Position numbers and translations under genes: made by a program. Of a DNA stretch of 64,000 nucleotides, positions 47,775 through 60,179 are shown piece by piece; positions within the stretch are counted from its first letter, which is position 1; every line of letters starts with the position of its first letter. This DNA comes from Cryptomeria japonica (taxonomy: Eukaryota; Streptophyta; Pinopsida; Cupressales; Cupressaceae): NCBI RefSeq assembly GCF_030272615.1, contig NC_081415.1, forward strand, positions 187,253,233 through 187,317,232, read 5' to 3'. The notes below the pieces were generated by a model. The model had not been told where the DNA came from. It did not search any database and worked only from the letters and a program-made list of their open reading frames with translations.

Positions 47775-49830
47775 GAGGAGGACACCATCAATGGATGGCG
47801 GCCAATTGCCCTCCTTAATACTTCATACAAAATTATAGATAAGGCTCTTGTGCAAATAATTAAATGCATTTGTCAAATGATTGTATCCAAAGAAAAGTAG
47901 TTTCTTGGGAGGAAGATTTATCTTAGACAATTTGGTTCTTGCATGGGAAATAACTGAATCCCAACAATCTGCTTAAGATAAACTAATTATTAAGCTTGAC
48001 TTTGACAAAGCTTATAAATGTTTCTACTGGCCATTCATCCTTAAAATGCTTAAATGGATTGGATTTGGACCTAAATTATGTGAACAAATCTATATGTTAT
48101 TCATGGATGCATCTGCTAGAGTTGTTGTCAATGGTGTGCTCTCTCCTTCATTTCCCTTGCAAAAATCCATTCGATAAGTTTGTCGCCTTGCTCCTTATTT
48201 GTATGTCCTTATGACTAATGCACTTGGTTATATGTTTCAACACACTCTATCAAATAGACTTATTCAAGGAATATCTCTTCCAAACAATGTTACAACTCTA
48301 AATTCTCATTTTGTAGATGACAGTATGTTATTCATTCAAAATTATATAGATGAAGTGACTAATATGTTTGACATATTAGATCTTTCTGTTACTATTTTAG
48401 GCTCTAAGTTGGCCATGCATAAGATTGAATTCATAATGACTCATCCCAACCCTCAACCACCTCGAATTTCTAGTTAATAGCGTGAGGTGAAGCATGTCAC
48501 TATAACAAGATACCTTGGTATCCCATTTGGTATAGGTGTTTCACTTAACAAGATGTGGAATTGATTCTTGCATAAACTAAAAAATAAACTTCAACAAGTT
48601 CCTTTCCATGGCCCATAGAATCCAAGTCGCCAACAAAAATCCTTTTAGCTAGTCATGTCTATATCTCTTCTTGTTGGCTGCCCTTTAAAACCTGCTACAA
48701 TTACTTGACTCAACTTATTAGAAGTTTCCTTTGGGACAAATGGAGAAATACCAAAGGTATTTCGGCTACTTCGTGGACTCATTGCATCAAACCAAAAGAT
48801 AAAGGTGGTTTAGGAATTATAGACCCCTATACCCAGGGCATTTGCCTCACTACGAAATGGACTGTGAGAGCTTTGGATGGACACGCTCCTTGGAAACACC
48901 TTGGAGACGTTCCTTGGAAACTACTATTGGATGATCTTAAAATTTTCTTAGCTAGAAAGATAAGCTTCTTCTTGCACCTTATTTTAAAACATATGGTTCA
49001 ACACCTGTCAACTCCATTTGGAGAGCTTGGCAAACTAGATCCAAAAAATTAAATTATTATGCTTAGACCTTGAGTCATGGATTGAGTTTTACCTCTTCTT
49101 CCATTTGATGGAACTAGTTGGTTCAAGAAAACAATAGCCCTCTAGCTACTATTAAAAACCTCAAAGGTAGAGACTTCTTTAAAAGGGGCATTCAAGTTTT
49201 TTGAGACTTATGAGATCCTCTGAATTTTTATTAGAAAACATGGCAACAAATCAAAACGCAGATCAATCTTTTTGTAGTATACATGACCCCTATCCAAAAA
49301 ATACAATAGCCTGTTAGGCCTGAGTTGTGGTGTCTCGTGTCGTCACCATGTGACGATAACTTTATTAAAGATTGAAAATGGCCTAGCAATTAGAAATTCC
49401 AAATTTTCTCTCTCAAAATTATCTATAAGAAACTCCTTCCTTCCATTCCCTTATCCCACCAACTCAATCTCAAGTGGCATTGCAAGCTCAATAGATCAAG
49501 ATTGAACAAGTTAAGCTCACTCATTTGAAAATATAAACCTGATGTGCAAGCCCAGTTGATAGCATGGAAAATTATTCATGTCAAACTCCCTATTAGTGAT
49601 CTACTATCTTTTATCGGCCCCCCTCCTTCTTGTCCCTTTTGCTCTGAAAAAAGAAACTACCAAGCATGCATTTGGGCTCTACTCTTATGCTCAAAACCTT
49701 TGGGGCCTACTCTTCTCCACTTTCCCTAGGGTATTTCCCCAAGCTTGGACTTGGAAATATACTTTGCTTGGTCTCTCCTCCACTCACAATATTATTACTC
49801 AAATGACACATTATTCTTAAGCACATTTGG
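47775..49830 (+). pseudogene. LINE reverse transcriptase and zf-RVT relic
   Basis: Plant L1-type ORF2 fragment. In order: RPIALLNTSYKI-like text (about 47795), LDFDKAYKCFYWPFILKML (about 47993-48050), CRLAPYLYVLMTNALGYM (about 48180-48235), the catalytic HFVDD at 48307-48321, GGLGIIDPYTQGICLTTKW (about 48810-48870), and a C-terminal zf-RVT region (49520-49800) with WKIIHVKLPISDLLSF, CPFCS and ETTKHAFGLYSYAQNLWG. Many stops and frame changes. Endonuclease and ORF1 are absent. Same family as the minus-strand relic at 3000-4180. Confidence 0.9.
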
Positions 49831-50764
49831 AGATTCAGGTGCATGGATGCATTTTCACATACTTTGTACCCCCTTCAAATCAAGTAATTGATTATTTGTA
49901 TGGATTTCTCTCCACAAATCCTTACTCTTCAAACTGCATTTCAAGTTAATGTAGAGATCAAAAGGACACTTTAGGACCTACAAGTTCAACTTAATAATTT
50001 TGAGGCAAAGTTTAAAATTCAAGGTATTTAGACAGGTGATATGAGGACTTAGATTGGAGAGATTGGAGATCATTGTACTATGTTGTAACTGGCTAATTTG
50101 CTTGTTGTATTAGAGCTTTGTTCCAGATGTCATGGACTACTTTGTAGTCATTTTGATTGTTTTAGAGAAGTATAATCAACATATTTATGTTGTCAGTATT
50201 GAACTCCATACAAGGTCTGAAATACTTGATCCATTTTCTTGTTGCTGGGTAGCAGTTAACATTGCTTGTTTCAATCACTTCTTGTTGTTGGGCAACATTT
50301 CTCACTATTGGGCAACATTTTGAATAGATTTGTATGACTACTTTCTCCTTTCTTGTGTACAACACTATGATTTTGTAATTGAATTTTCTTTTTCCAATAA
50401 AAAAATAAATGGTAATGATTTATCGCAAAAGAAAAAAACACAAAGCTTAGAAAAAGCATGTAAGATGATCTATTGCATCATCATCTTATAGTTTTTTTCA
50501 TTCATCAATTTTTTTTTTGGATAACAATTATTATAATTTTTAAAAATTTGTAAAGGTTTATAGTTGACATGTAATAATAATATATTGTTATTATTTACTT
50601 ACATTGAACATGTTACCTTTATGAGACCGAGCAACTCGACTTAGTGATCAATGACAAAAAGTTTAAAAAGCATGCAAGATGATATAATGTGTCGCCATCT
50701 TACACATGAATTTTTTTCTCAATCATCAATTTTTTTATTTTTGCGTAATAGGCTTTTTCAAAAG
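49831..50764. other. Possible LINE 3' end and AT-rich spacer
   Basis: Continues beyond the zf-RVT region without protein-like readings; up to about 50100 it may be LINE 3' flank. An A-rich stretch near 50395-50450 could be a decayed poly(A) tail. No other feature seen. Confidence 0.4.
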
Positions 50765-51840
50765 GATGAGCACAAATTTGATTAGCAAGAGAAAAATAGC
50801 AATGAGATTTTGTCTTTATTTTGCTTCTTGCATGCAACCTTGTTGTAAGTAGGAAGCTAAGCACAAAACACGTATGAACAAAACACATATGACCTTTGGT
50901 AGTTTGTCTCTCCTCAAAATTACATTCTTTTAGAAACCACAATGCACTACTAATTACCACCCTTGAATATGCTCCACCAACACCCTTTTCACTTTAATGC
51001 CTAATTTAACCAAATAACTAAACATCCACAACCAGCAAACTCCAAAACTTCCACTATCTAATTATTTTCACCCAACCATGACAAATTTTATTTATGATTA
51101 ATATTTATTTTAGATATAAAGTTCATATTATAATTAGATCTATTAAAATATTATATATTCTGTTGTTGATGGAATAGTGTAGGTACCCTTTTTCCTACCT
51201 AATACAAAACACAGAAGTGATGGATCGTCAAATCGTCACAGCGCACCAGAAGAAGTATCACGAAACAAGCAAGAGACTTAAAAACGTTCCAAGTGCCAAA
51301 GGACTTTAAAACGTTCTCCACTGTGCAAGACTTAAATATGTTACGTAGACCGCCAAAATTTCTACGTGATTCCATATTTTTCTCTCCTTGCTCTCAAACG
51401 GTTATATTTAGTGGCCTCCTGGAAGTCACATTTCTCTTTCCTGGGAGTTTCCACCTTTGTACTTCTCTTTCCTGGGAGTTTCCACCTTTGTATTTTTTCA
51501 GGCTATAATTACTTTCCCAGGCTATGACGACTGACAATTAAAATTGAAAGGACGTGTCTGCCGTGCAATTGTGTCATATTTGAATTTAGTGGCATCTTCG
51601 AAGTGACGTTTCTTTTTCTTTCCTCATAGCTTTCACCTTGGTATTTTCCTTGTATTTTCTCCAGCGTGCAAGACTAAAATATGTTCACGCGCCAAAAGTT
51701 GTCCAGTTGATTCCATTTTTTTCTGTCTCAGCTCTGACGACTGACTTTAAATTTGAGTGGACGTGTTTGCCGTGCAATTGTGTCATAGTAGAATTTAGTG
51801 GCCTCCTTGAAGTGTCATAGTAGAATTGTGTCATAGGTTT
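50765..51840 (+). repeat. Dispersed non-coding repeat R1, copy d
   Basis: Starts GGATGAGCACAAATTTGATTAG, matching 4905 onward, and runs through ACCATGACAAATTTTATTTATGATT and TTTTTCCTACCTAAT (about 51190). From 51410 an internal segment (TCTTTCCTGGGAGTTTCCACCTTTGTA) is duplicated in tandem, and GTGGACGTGTTTGCCGTGCAATTGTGTCATA appears at about 51545-51585 and again at about 51753-51787, so this copy is internally duplicated. No gene. Confidence 0.75.
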
Positions 51841-52559
51841 TCCAAGGGAAGTATCCCATAATATGGAGGTTGATCCTTGTTCTAGGTCACTCATACCTTG
51901 AGAAACTCCCCATGTTGTGCAAGATTACTAAGTTTTATATCTTAGAATTTGGGCACAATCCTTAGTAACAACAACTTTTGGCACACTAAGTGGGATAGTT
52001 TGGATTGTTTCAGTCCAAGGATTTTCCATACATTGTTGATATTGGTATTTATATCAATGATATCTTCCTTTTGAGGCAATATCTTCACATGCCTAGTGAC
52101 TCTGAGTTCAAATCTATTGGTTCAATATTCCAAGTGTTGCTATGTTTCAAAGCAAATCTATTTTATTTTAATTTTCTGGCTCTTTGAATGAATAAATATG
52201 TGTATACTTCATAAGAGTTTGTCTTATCAAACCCTATTTCATGACAGTGATATTCCTACACCTTATTATCTATATTAGACCCAAAACACTGCTAGTTTTA
52301 TTCCAAACAAACTTTCTACAACAAGCTATTAGCATATTCAATATGCTTGCCACCCACCCGTCCCTGCTCAAACCCCTTGGGAACTTGAATATAAGTGTAC
52401 TTATTAAGGGAATTTGATTTGGAACGGAATGAGTGGGATTATCAAGCCTATCATCATGAGAAAGATTTAGAGGATCAAACGAAGCAGTATGAAGAATATC
52501 TTGCAATGAGATAAAAACCAAGGAGAAGTAGATGAAGGTTTTTCTTGCTCAATTTTAGA
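51841..52559. other. Spacer, no gene seen
   Basis: No recognisable coding, repeat or element boundary. Short frames on both strands have no family features. Confidence 0.4.
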
Positions 52560-53226
52560 GGTTGGAGACTTAATTGGCTCTTTCAATTCCTATCCTCAAA
52601 CAAGCTCCCTCAACTACAAGAGATCATCTTATGAAAGAAGAGGTTCGTAAGTACAAATTTAAATGTTTTAGGCAAGCTAAGCATATTCAACCTTCAAGTG
52701 AGTCTTCTAAAGTTGAAATCCCAAGTTTTAGAAGCTTTCAATGCATGCAAGATGTTATATGTATATAGAAAACTAAGTCATCATTCCCCAAGAGAAACCC
52801 TTTAAAGAGATGTCTCCACCTCAAGGAATCCCCAAATCTTATCAAAGTCCTTTTGTAAATCAACTTTCATGCCCTAGCATCATCTGCCTTTGTCCAAGAG
52901 GTCCTATTATATATCAAAAGAGCTATTTTGTTGAACAAAAGAGAGACTTTTTTGAGGTAGAAACAAAGTTATCTTTTGTCAATACACCTGCAAATGATGT
53001 AGAAATAGAAAAATAAAATTTATTGCAATAAAATGATATGTATAATGATATAGAACAATAGGTTAAAGAGCAAGGAAAAAGTGTTGATAACAAGTTTTTG
53101 ATTGTTTTGTTTAATGAGTTACCTAGTTATATGGAGCAAGATGATGAAATAATGCTTGTTTTGTTTAATGAGCTACCTTTGTATGTTATTGATGAAGAAG
53201 AAGATACATCTATAATAACTCAATAA
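52560..53226 (+). pseudogene. Possible decayed coding fragment, family unknown
   Basis: Three protein-like stretches on the plus strand: 52574-52768 (KYKFKCFRQAKHIQPSSES), 52810-53016 (PRGPIIYQKSYFVEQKRDF) and about 53090-53225 (FLIVLFNELPSYMEQDDEIM, with a near-repeat LVLFNELPLYVIDEEED). The duplicated VLFNELP phrase is visible. No known domain is recognised. It might be part of a retroelement gag or linker region; the evidence for coding is modest. Confidence 0.3.
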
Positions 53227-53304
53227 CGATTTTGAAACATCATCAGAATACAAATTATGTTGACCTCGAGGTGTTGAATCATCAATATTATGTTTTCTCT
53301 ATCT

Positions 53305-53405
53305 TTGTCTCCCCCCCCTCTCTCTCTCCATCTCTCTTTCTCTCATTTATCTCTTGTCTCTCCCTCTTAATCTCTATCTCCCTATCTCACTCTCCTCCTC
53401 TATTA
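53305..53405. repeat. CT-rich tract
   Basis: Pyrimidine-rich run with C8 and (CT)n segments. It precedes a unique-looking segment with recurring CTAGAAT/AATAGTAGGG phrases (53460-53880). Confidence 0.75.
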
Positions 53406-53889
53406 GGTGCATTTGGAGCTGCTCGTATCCTTCCTAAGTTCCCCTACTTTGAATCCTGAGCCCCTACCATCTATAGACGCTAATCAAAATGCGACCCCAA
53501 CTAGAATGGTAGGGGATGAGCTCGAATTCACTCACCAATTCATCTACCACACCATTAATGTACGCCTGCTAGAGTAACGTGAATCAGTTCATTCAAGTCC
53601 CTACTATTCTCAAGGAATCAACTCTTTACAAGACCTATAGAATGGTAGTAATTAATCAGCTTGCTAGCCCTTTAGAATAGTAGGGCTGGCCCAGTCAATT
53701 AATTAACCTGCTAGAATCAAATTGTAGGGACTCGGCTTGCACTCATGTCATTGCTAGCCCCCCAATCAACACTCGTGTCGTTGTGAGACTAGATTCAAGT
53801 AATGGCATCAGCCCGATAGAATAACGAGGGACTATAGTTGGGTGGGAATTGTAGCGGAACCTTATGAAAGCAGGCTGATTAATGGCACT

Positions 53890-54310
53890 GATTCCCACCC
53901 ACCCGATATAGGTAAGGGATAGAGAGAGTGAGAGATGGGGAAAGATAGAGTGGGGGGATATAAAGAGGGATAGAGAGAAGGGAGATAAACATAGAGGAGG
54001 GAGAGGGAATTATAGCCCAATATATAGAGAGGGAGATAGAGGTAGAGAAAGATATGAATGGAAAGAGATAAAAATGGAGGGGAGTGAGAGGGAGATATAA
54101 TAGATAGAGGGGGGAAAGAGTGATATAGATAGAGGGGGATATAGAGAGATAGAGAGGGATATGGAGAGGAATTTTGAGTAGGAGAGATGGAGTGAATAAG
54201 AGAGAGATAGTGAGATAGAGGTAGAGAGATATGGATAGAAAGAGATAGAGAGATAGAGGGAGGGAGGGAGAGAGACTTAAGAGAGAAAGAATGGGAGAGA
54301 GAGGGAGGCA
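53890..54310. repeat. GA-rich (polypurine) tract
   Basis: About 420 bp of nearly pure purine with AGAGATAGAG-type units. The minus-strand Ser/Pro/Leu-rich frame 53862-54428 is a low-complexity translation and not a gene. Confidence 0.85.
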
Positions 54311-54479
54311 TATTCAAGGGAAGTGTTGAGTATGATGGCATTCTGGCAATCCTCATCTTCACAATTAGTCTCATTGCAAGAGTAATTTTTGGAAGGTCGG
54401 CACAGAGCAGGGTTGTGATCATGTGCAAAGAGGTAAATGGTGTCGGAGAAACTCTTCAGTATGATTATTAAAAGTTGCA

Positions 54480-55140
54480 TCCATAAAGAGGGATTTCTTT
54501 TGTAAAAACTACAAAATTTTGCTTATCTGTATAAGTAATCCCGATGAGATCGCCTAAGGAGGAACAAGTATGTTGATCGGAGTAACTCATGCCGAGGGTG
54601 TTTCCTAAAGCATGAGTGGTGGGAAAAGGTGCGACTAAGTGGAAATCCATCGGGACAAGTTACGGTGATGATATGATAGGAGGTCGGAGTCATCAGGATA
54701 CCATACACTATCGGCAACAAGGAAAAAATATCATCTTGATACCTGATGGGGTTATTGGTGGATCTCTTACCGATAATCGATGGAGTGATGTCTTCATAGC
54801 GGTGACATCGGGTTATCGGGAGGTCCCAATTTATGTTACCCCGATACCTGATGCACTAAATGGAGAAGGTGACTCTATCGGAGAGACTCTCTCTAATAAA
54901 GTGATACCAAGAAATAAGGGGAGTTAGACTCATTGGGATAACATACATTGTCAGGAAGATGCATTTTGGGCAGAATGTCACAGAGGGCGGATCTATCGGG
55001 GAGACTATAAATATCAGAAGCAAGGAAAATATGCTATGCCGACGCCCGATGAAGCAATCCATGAAAGTTACATCGATCAAAAAGAAAGTTAAATGTCATG
55101 GGACCATTGGATGAAGTATTAAGTGACTTCATTCCGAAGG
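54480..55140. repeat. CpG-rich segment with degenerate internal repeats
   Basis: Unusually rich in CGAT, TCGG and CCGA for this window. Phrases recur in altered form: GTCATCAGGATACCATACACTATCGG (54690-54715) against GACTCATTGGGATAACATACATTGTCAGG (about 54928-54956), and GTGGATCTCTTACC against GCGGATCTATCGGGGAGA. The frame 54616-54927 shows no known family. Confidence 0.5.
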
Positions 55141-55194
55141 TCGATGGAGTGACTAGAGGAATAAACCGAAGAAGGTTTCATCGAAGAGAGACAA

Positions 55195-56406
55195 GATTCA
55201 TGGAACATTGTTTAGGCACATAGCGTGTTGATGGAAGATTCGACTAACATAGCGTGTTAGTCACTTTCACTGATTCGCAGACTGCGTGGCTACCATTTAC
55301 TTTTGCCCTGCGAAACAACAAATTCGACTAACATAGTGTGTCAGTAGCTTTTGCTGATTCGCAGGCTGTATGGCCACCATTTTGTTTTGGTGGACGTGTC
55401 TATTCTGGCTTTACACACCAACAATAGACACAACCTTCCTTTTGCCCCACGGAATAGTGAATTCAACAAACATAGTGTGTAAGTCCGTGAATCAGCAAAA
55501 GCAACTAACATGCTATGTTAGTCGAATTCGCTATTTCATGGGGCAAAAGGAAATGGCGGCCACATAGTCCGCGAATCAATGAAAGTGACTAACATGTAAT
55601 GATAGTCGAATTCCCTATTTCATAGTCCAAAAGGAAATGGCAGCCACAGAGTCCGCGAATCAGTGAAATCGACTAACACGCTATGTTAGTCAAATTTGTT
55701 GTTTCGTAGGGCAAAAAGAAATGGCAACCATGCAATCCACAAATCAGTGAAAGCGACTAACATGCCATGTTTGTCGAATTCACCATTTTGTGGGGCAAAA
55801 GGAAATGGCAGCCATGCAGCCCGCGAATCAGCGAAAGCTATGAACATGCCATGTTAGTCAAATTCGTCGTTTCGTAGGGCAAAAGAAAATGGCAGCCATG
55901 CAGTCCACGAATCAAAGAAAATGACTAACACGCCATGTTAGTCAAAATTGTCGTTTCGCAGGGCAAAAGGAAATTGTGTCCATGCAGTCCGTGAATCAGC
56001 GAAAGTGACTAACACGCTATGTTAGTCTAATTCGATGTTTCGCGGTCCAAAAGGAAATGGCAGTCACGCAGTCAGCGAATCAGCAAAATCGACTAACATG
56101 CCATGTTAGTCTAATTCGCTGTTTTGCAGGGCAAAAAGAAATGGCGGCCACGCAGTCCGTGAATCAGCGAAAGCGACTAACATGCCATGTTAGTTGAATT
56201 CGCCATTTTGCGAGGTAACATGAAATGGTGGTCACACAACCCATGAATTAGCGAAAGCTACTAACACACTATGTTAGTCAAATTTGTTGTTTTGCGGGGC
56301 AAAAGGAAATAGCGGCCACACACTCCACAAATCAGCGAAAGCGACTAACACACTATGTTAGTCAAATCTTCCATCAACATGCTATGTGCCTAAACAATGT
56401 TCCATG

Positions 56407-56410
<4 letters not shown>
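55195..56410. mobile_element. Inverted-repeat element built of 84-bp tandem units
   Basis: The outer 68 bp at the left (from GATTCATGGAACATTG at 55195) match the reverse complement of the right end (to 56410) at about 65 of 68 positions. The inverted match continues, with more divergence, for about 200 bp (55195-55393 against 56212-56410). Inside, direct 84-bp units start at 55671, 55755, 55839 and 55923 and continue to the right end. Each contains a palindrome with 10-bp arms (GACTAACATG and CATGTTAGTC) around one base, then GGCAAAAGGAAATGGC and a CGAATCAGCGAAAGC segment. No coding sequence. Likely a non-autonomous DNA element or foldback of uncertain superfamily; no clear target duplication. 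Confidence 0.85.
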
Positions 56411-56461
<51 letters not shown>

Positions 56462-56530
56462 CCTCTCTCTCTCTCACCCTCTCTCTCTCTCTCTCACCTT
56501 CCCTCCCTCCATCGCTTTAGTCTCTCTTTC
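56411..56530. repeat. (CT)n microsatellite
   Basis: Near-pure CT from 56411 to about 56458, then interrupted CT-rich sequence. It abuts the right end of the 84-bp-unit element. Confidence 0.88.
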
Positions 56531-56666
56531 TCGATCTCGATCACGATCAAAGTCACAACTAAATCTGTTGATCACGATCAATGATCTATAATTTTTGAAA
56601 AAATTCATGTTATTGACTTTTCATTTGATTGATGTGCGGTTTTGGAGCCAGTTTAGCTGCAACCAT

Positions 56667-56965
56667 CGTATAACATGAAGGTAACCGTGAGATAACATTG
56701 CAGATTATAGACTAGATTTCGTATAACATGAAGGTTTCTATAGGATAACATGACAAATTATTGACCATATTTTGTATAACAAGAAGGTTTTTTACAAGAA
56801 AAAATGGTAGATTGTTCACAGGATTTCGTAATACAGTCAATAATCAATCATGTTATCTTGTAATAACTTTCGTGTTATATGAAATCCGATCAATAATCTA
56901 CAATGTTATCTTGTGGTTACCTTCATATTATACAACATCCTGACAATAACCTATCATGTTTGAAG
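56667..56965. repeat. 53-bp tandem repeats arranged as a hairpin
   Basis: Direct units with CGTATAACATGAAGG start at 56667, 56720 and 56773. From about 56835 the complementary units run in the opposite orientation (ATGTTATCTTGTAATAACTTTCGTGTTAT, then ATGTTATCTTGTGGTTACCTTCATATTAT). The two halves can fold back over about 150 bp. The segment starts 30 bp after GTGCGGTTTTGGAGCCAG, a motif shared with 60184 and 61020. No gene; 56761-56943 is a chance frame. Confidence 0.8.
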
Positions 56966-57129
56966 ACTGTAATATATCCCAGATTCGAGTTATGATGAAC
57001 TTAGCATAAAAAAGAAAAATGCATGCATAACACGAATGTGAGTTGAAAATAATAGATCTTGACAAAGTTTATTTTCTGAGTTCATTATATTCTTATTTAC
57101 TTTTTGAGTTTATATTTTGAGTAGATTTA

Positions 57130-57832
<703 letters not shown>

Positions 57833-60175
57833 TCTTCGTTCCTTTCTTCCCTTCTCCCTTTCTTTATTTTGAAGCTTATTATAATAAGAGCAACCCCTTA
57901 CCACATATTATAAGGAAAGTATAGGGAATTTTATAAAAGAATGTGTTTCAAAACATAACGTGTTTCAAAATACACTATATTAATCTACATTTCACAACAT
58001 ACCCAACATCTATTATCTATGCAATTCCAGCTCCAAGTACACATTCCTATCGCTCATCTCAAATGATTGGTTTGGTATCACAACCTTCCTTTTCAAGTAT
58101 CAAAGGTTTGCACACCCCAAAACATGACTTTTTAGGTTTTGAAGGATTCACGATTTACTATCTAATTGATTATTTTCATGTTTTATCTTTACATATTTAT
58201 TTAATATAATATTCTTATTTTCAAATTTATTATCCTCTCCCACAAAATAATTGAAGTTGTCTAATTTTTAATCATCTAATGATGTTGAAATGTTAGACAT
58301 TAAGAAATTAACTTTTCTTCTTCACAATAACACTATGACAAGTTTAGCCTTACCATTTGATGAAATTTTAACATGCAATACAAACCCTCAAGGCTAGACA
58401 ACAATATTAACCCATAATTTAATTTGGGGCAACTAAAATCATTCTAGATATGCTTTTTTAATTAAAAATAAAAAAAATAAAATTTTAAAAAATAGTTGGT
58501 AGTAGAATTTTGGTTAGGTAGATTTCAATTCATTATTCAATTTGCTTTATAGAAAATAATTTTAAAATTTTTAATTAAATTTTACAAATATGATTAAAAA
58601 ATAATTAACATTAAAGATCTAACATTTAATATTTCTATTATATATTTTAAAAATTTATTATGGACTCAATATCTAAATTGCCATTTTTATGGAGGGTTTT
58701 TTGTCAAACTAGGATTTTTTTTCAATACCCTAAGTACTAATTTTGACTCAAGATGAATTTACATTCAACAATGAACAAAGGTAAAAATTAAAATTACATA
58801 AAATAGAGCAACAAAGACAAATATTAGATATACTGGACAAATAGTTCTCAATTATTTATTAAAAACTTAATTACCATTCAAATTCTTCATAATAAATTGA
58901 CTAATATTAATTTGGTAATTTGAATCCTTACTATTGAAATTTTTTCTTATATCCAATTTCTTGAAAATAAGATGACTTTTAAACATTTTTCAACTATTGA
59001 GATGCCCATATTAATATAATGTCTCATTTGAACTTTTAGCCACTAAAATCTAATTTTACCCAACATTTTTATCCTTGACCAAATTATATAGACAACAAAA
59101 AATCTAAACTATTTCAATTACATGAGTAATAAAAGATTATAGAAAATGTTAGAAAGAACAACTATATTTCTTTGTGCTTAAAGATACATAAAATACAACA
59201 CAAGAGTCATTATTCACTTTTTATTATCAAATTAAAAAAAATTAATCTTCAATATCAAATACTCATCTGTAAGCATCAAATACATAAGATTGTATAACCT
59301 GTCACCACTACAAATGTGCTTTTTTCAAACCATTTATGCAATCAATATTTATTCTTCCATTAAAAAAAAGAGAAAATAGATAAAATCACAACAAGAATTC
59401 ACTGTTCAACCCCTGCAAGCACTTTTCACCATTTAAAAGCCTATCATATACAACATATCAAAAATATTTTTTTGTGTTGTTGGACCTCATAATAACCATG
59501 TCACACACAACCCACATAAATAAGAAATCTGACAGTTGTTTAAATGAAGATGCCACTAGATATAAAATGAAAAAAGCAAATCTTCCATTTTCTGTACCCA
59601 TTCTCTATATTTACCTCTCCATAATATGCACTCCATCCAACAAACTTACCACACCTTGACCCACAAATCAGGTGTGCATCATCTTTTCTCTCTATGCACT
59701 CCATCTTTGTATCTACTCAGTCTCCTCTATTCCATCCTACAGACACCAGTACCAATATTTTTTTTAAATTTGTAAATCTAAAACATAAACTCTTCTATTC
59801 CCTCTGCTTAAATATTTGAATATGCTTTGCTCCCATTTTTATCCACTTGTGTCCCATATTTTCTGACTCCCATCTAGTTTTTAATTCATGGCTACTTCTT
59901 TGCCATTGCAAATAGCAAAGCACGATTATACAATGAATGGGTTAGAATCTATAAAAAAAAATTGATACTTATAATTAATTTTAAAAAAAACTTACAAGAA
60001 CTTGAATTTCATGATTCCTAAACAATGTCTAGATTGTGGCATAGAAGAAATTTGACCTGCAACAATAGAAGCATAGCGGTATTTGCATCCATTAAAAGAC
60101 CAAAACCAGTACATTTATAAAATTAAAATTTCCTTTCTAAATGCAAATACAACCAAAAAAAATTAAAAAAATCAT
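57833..60175. other. AT-rich spacer, no gene seen
   Basis: More than 2.3 kb of AT-rich DNA. No supportable coding region, LTR end, tandem array or RNA gene was found; short frames (57943-58209, 59474-59659) lack family features. Confidence 0.5.
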
Positions 60176-60179
60176 GTGT

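Noticed and set aside
53862-54428. 188-residue minus-strand frame rich in Ser, Pro, Leu and Tyr
   Set aside because: It spans the GA-rich tract and has low-complexity composition only.
55671-56370. CRISPR-like regular array
   Set aside because: The 84-bp units are homologous along their whole length, with no unique spacers; the context is plant nuclear DNA.
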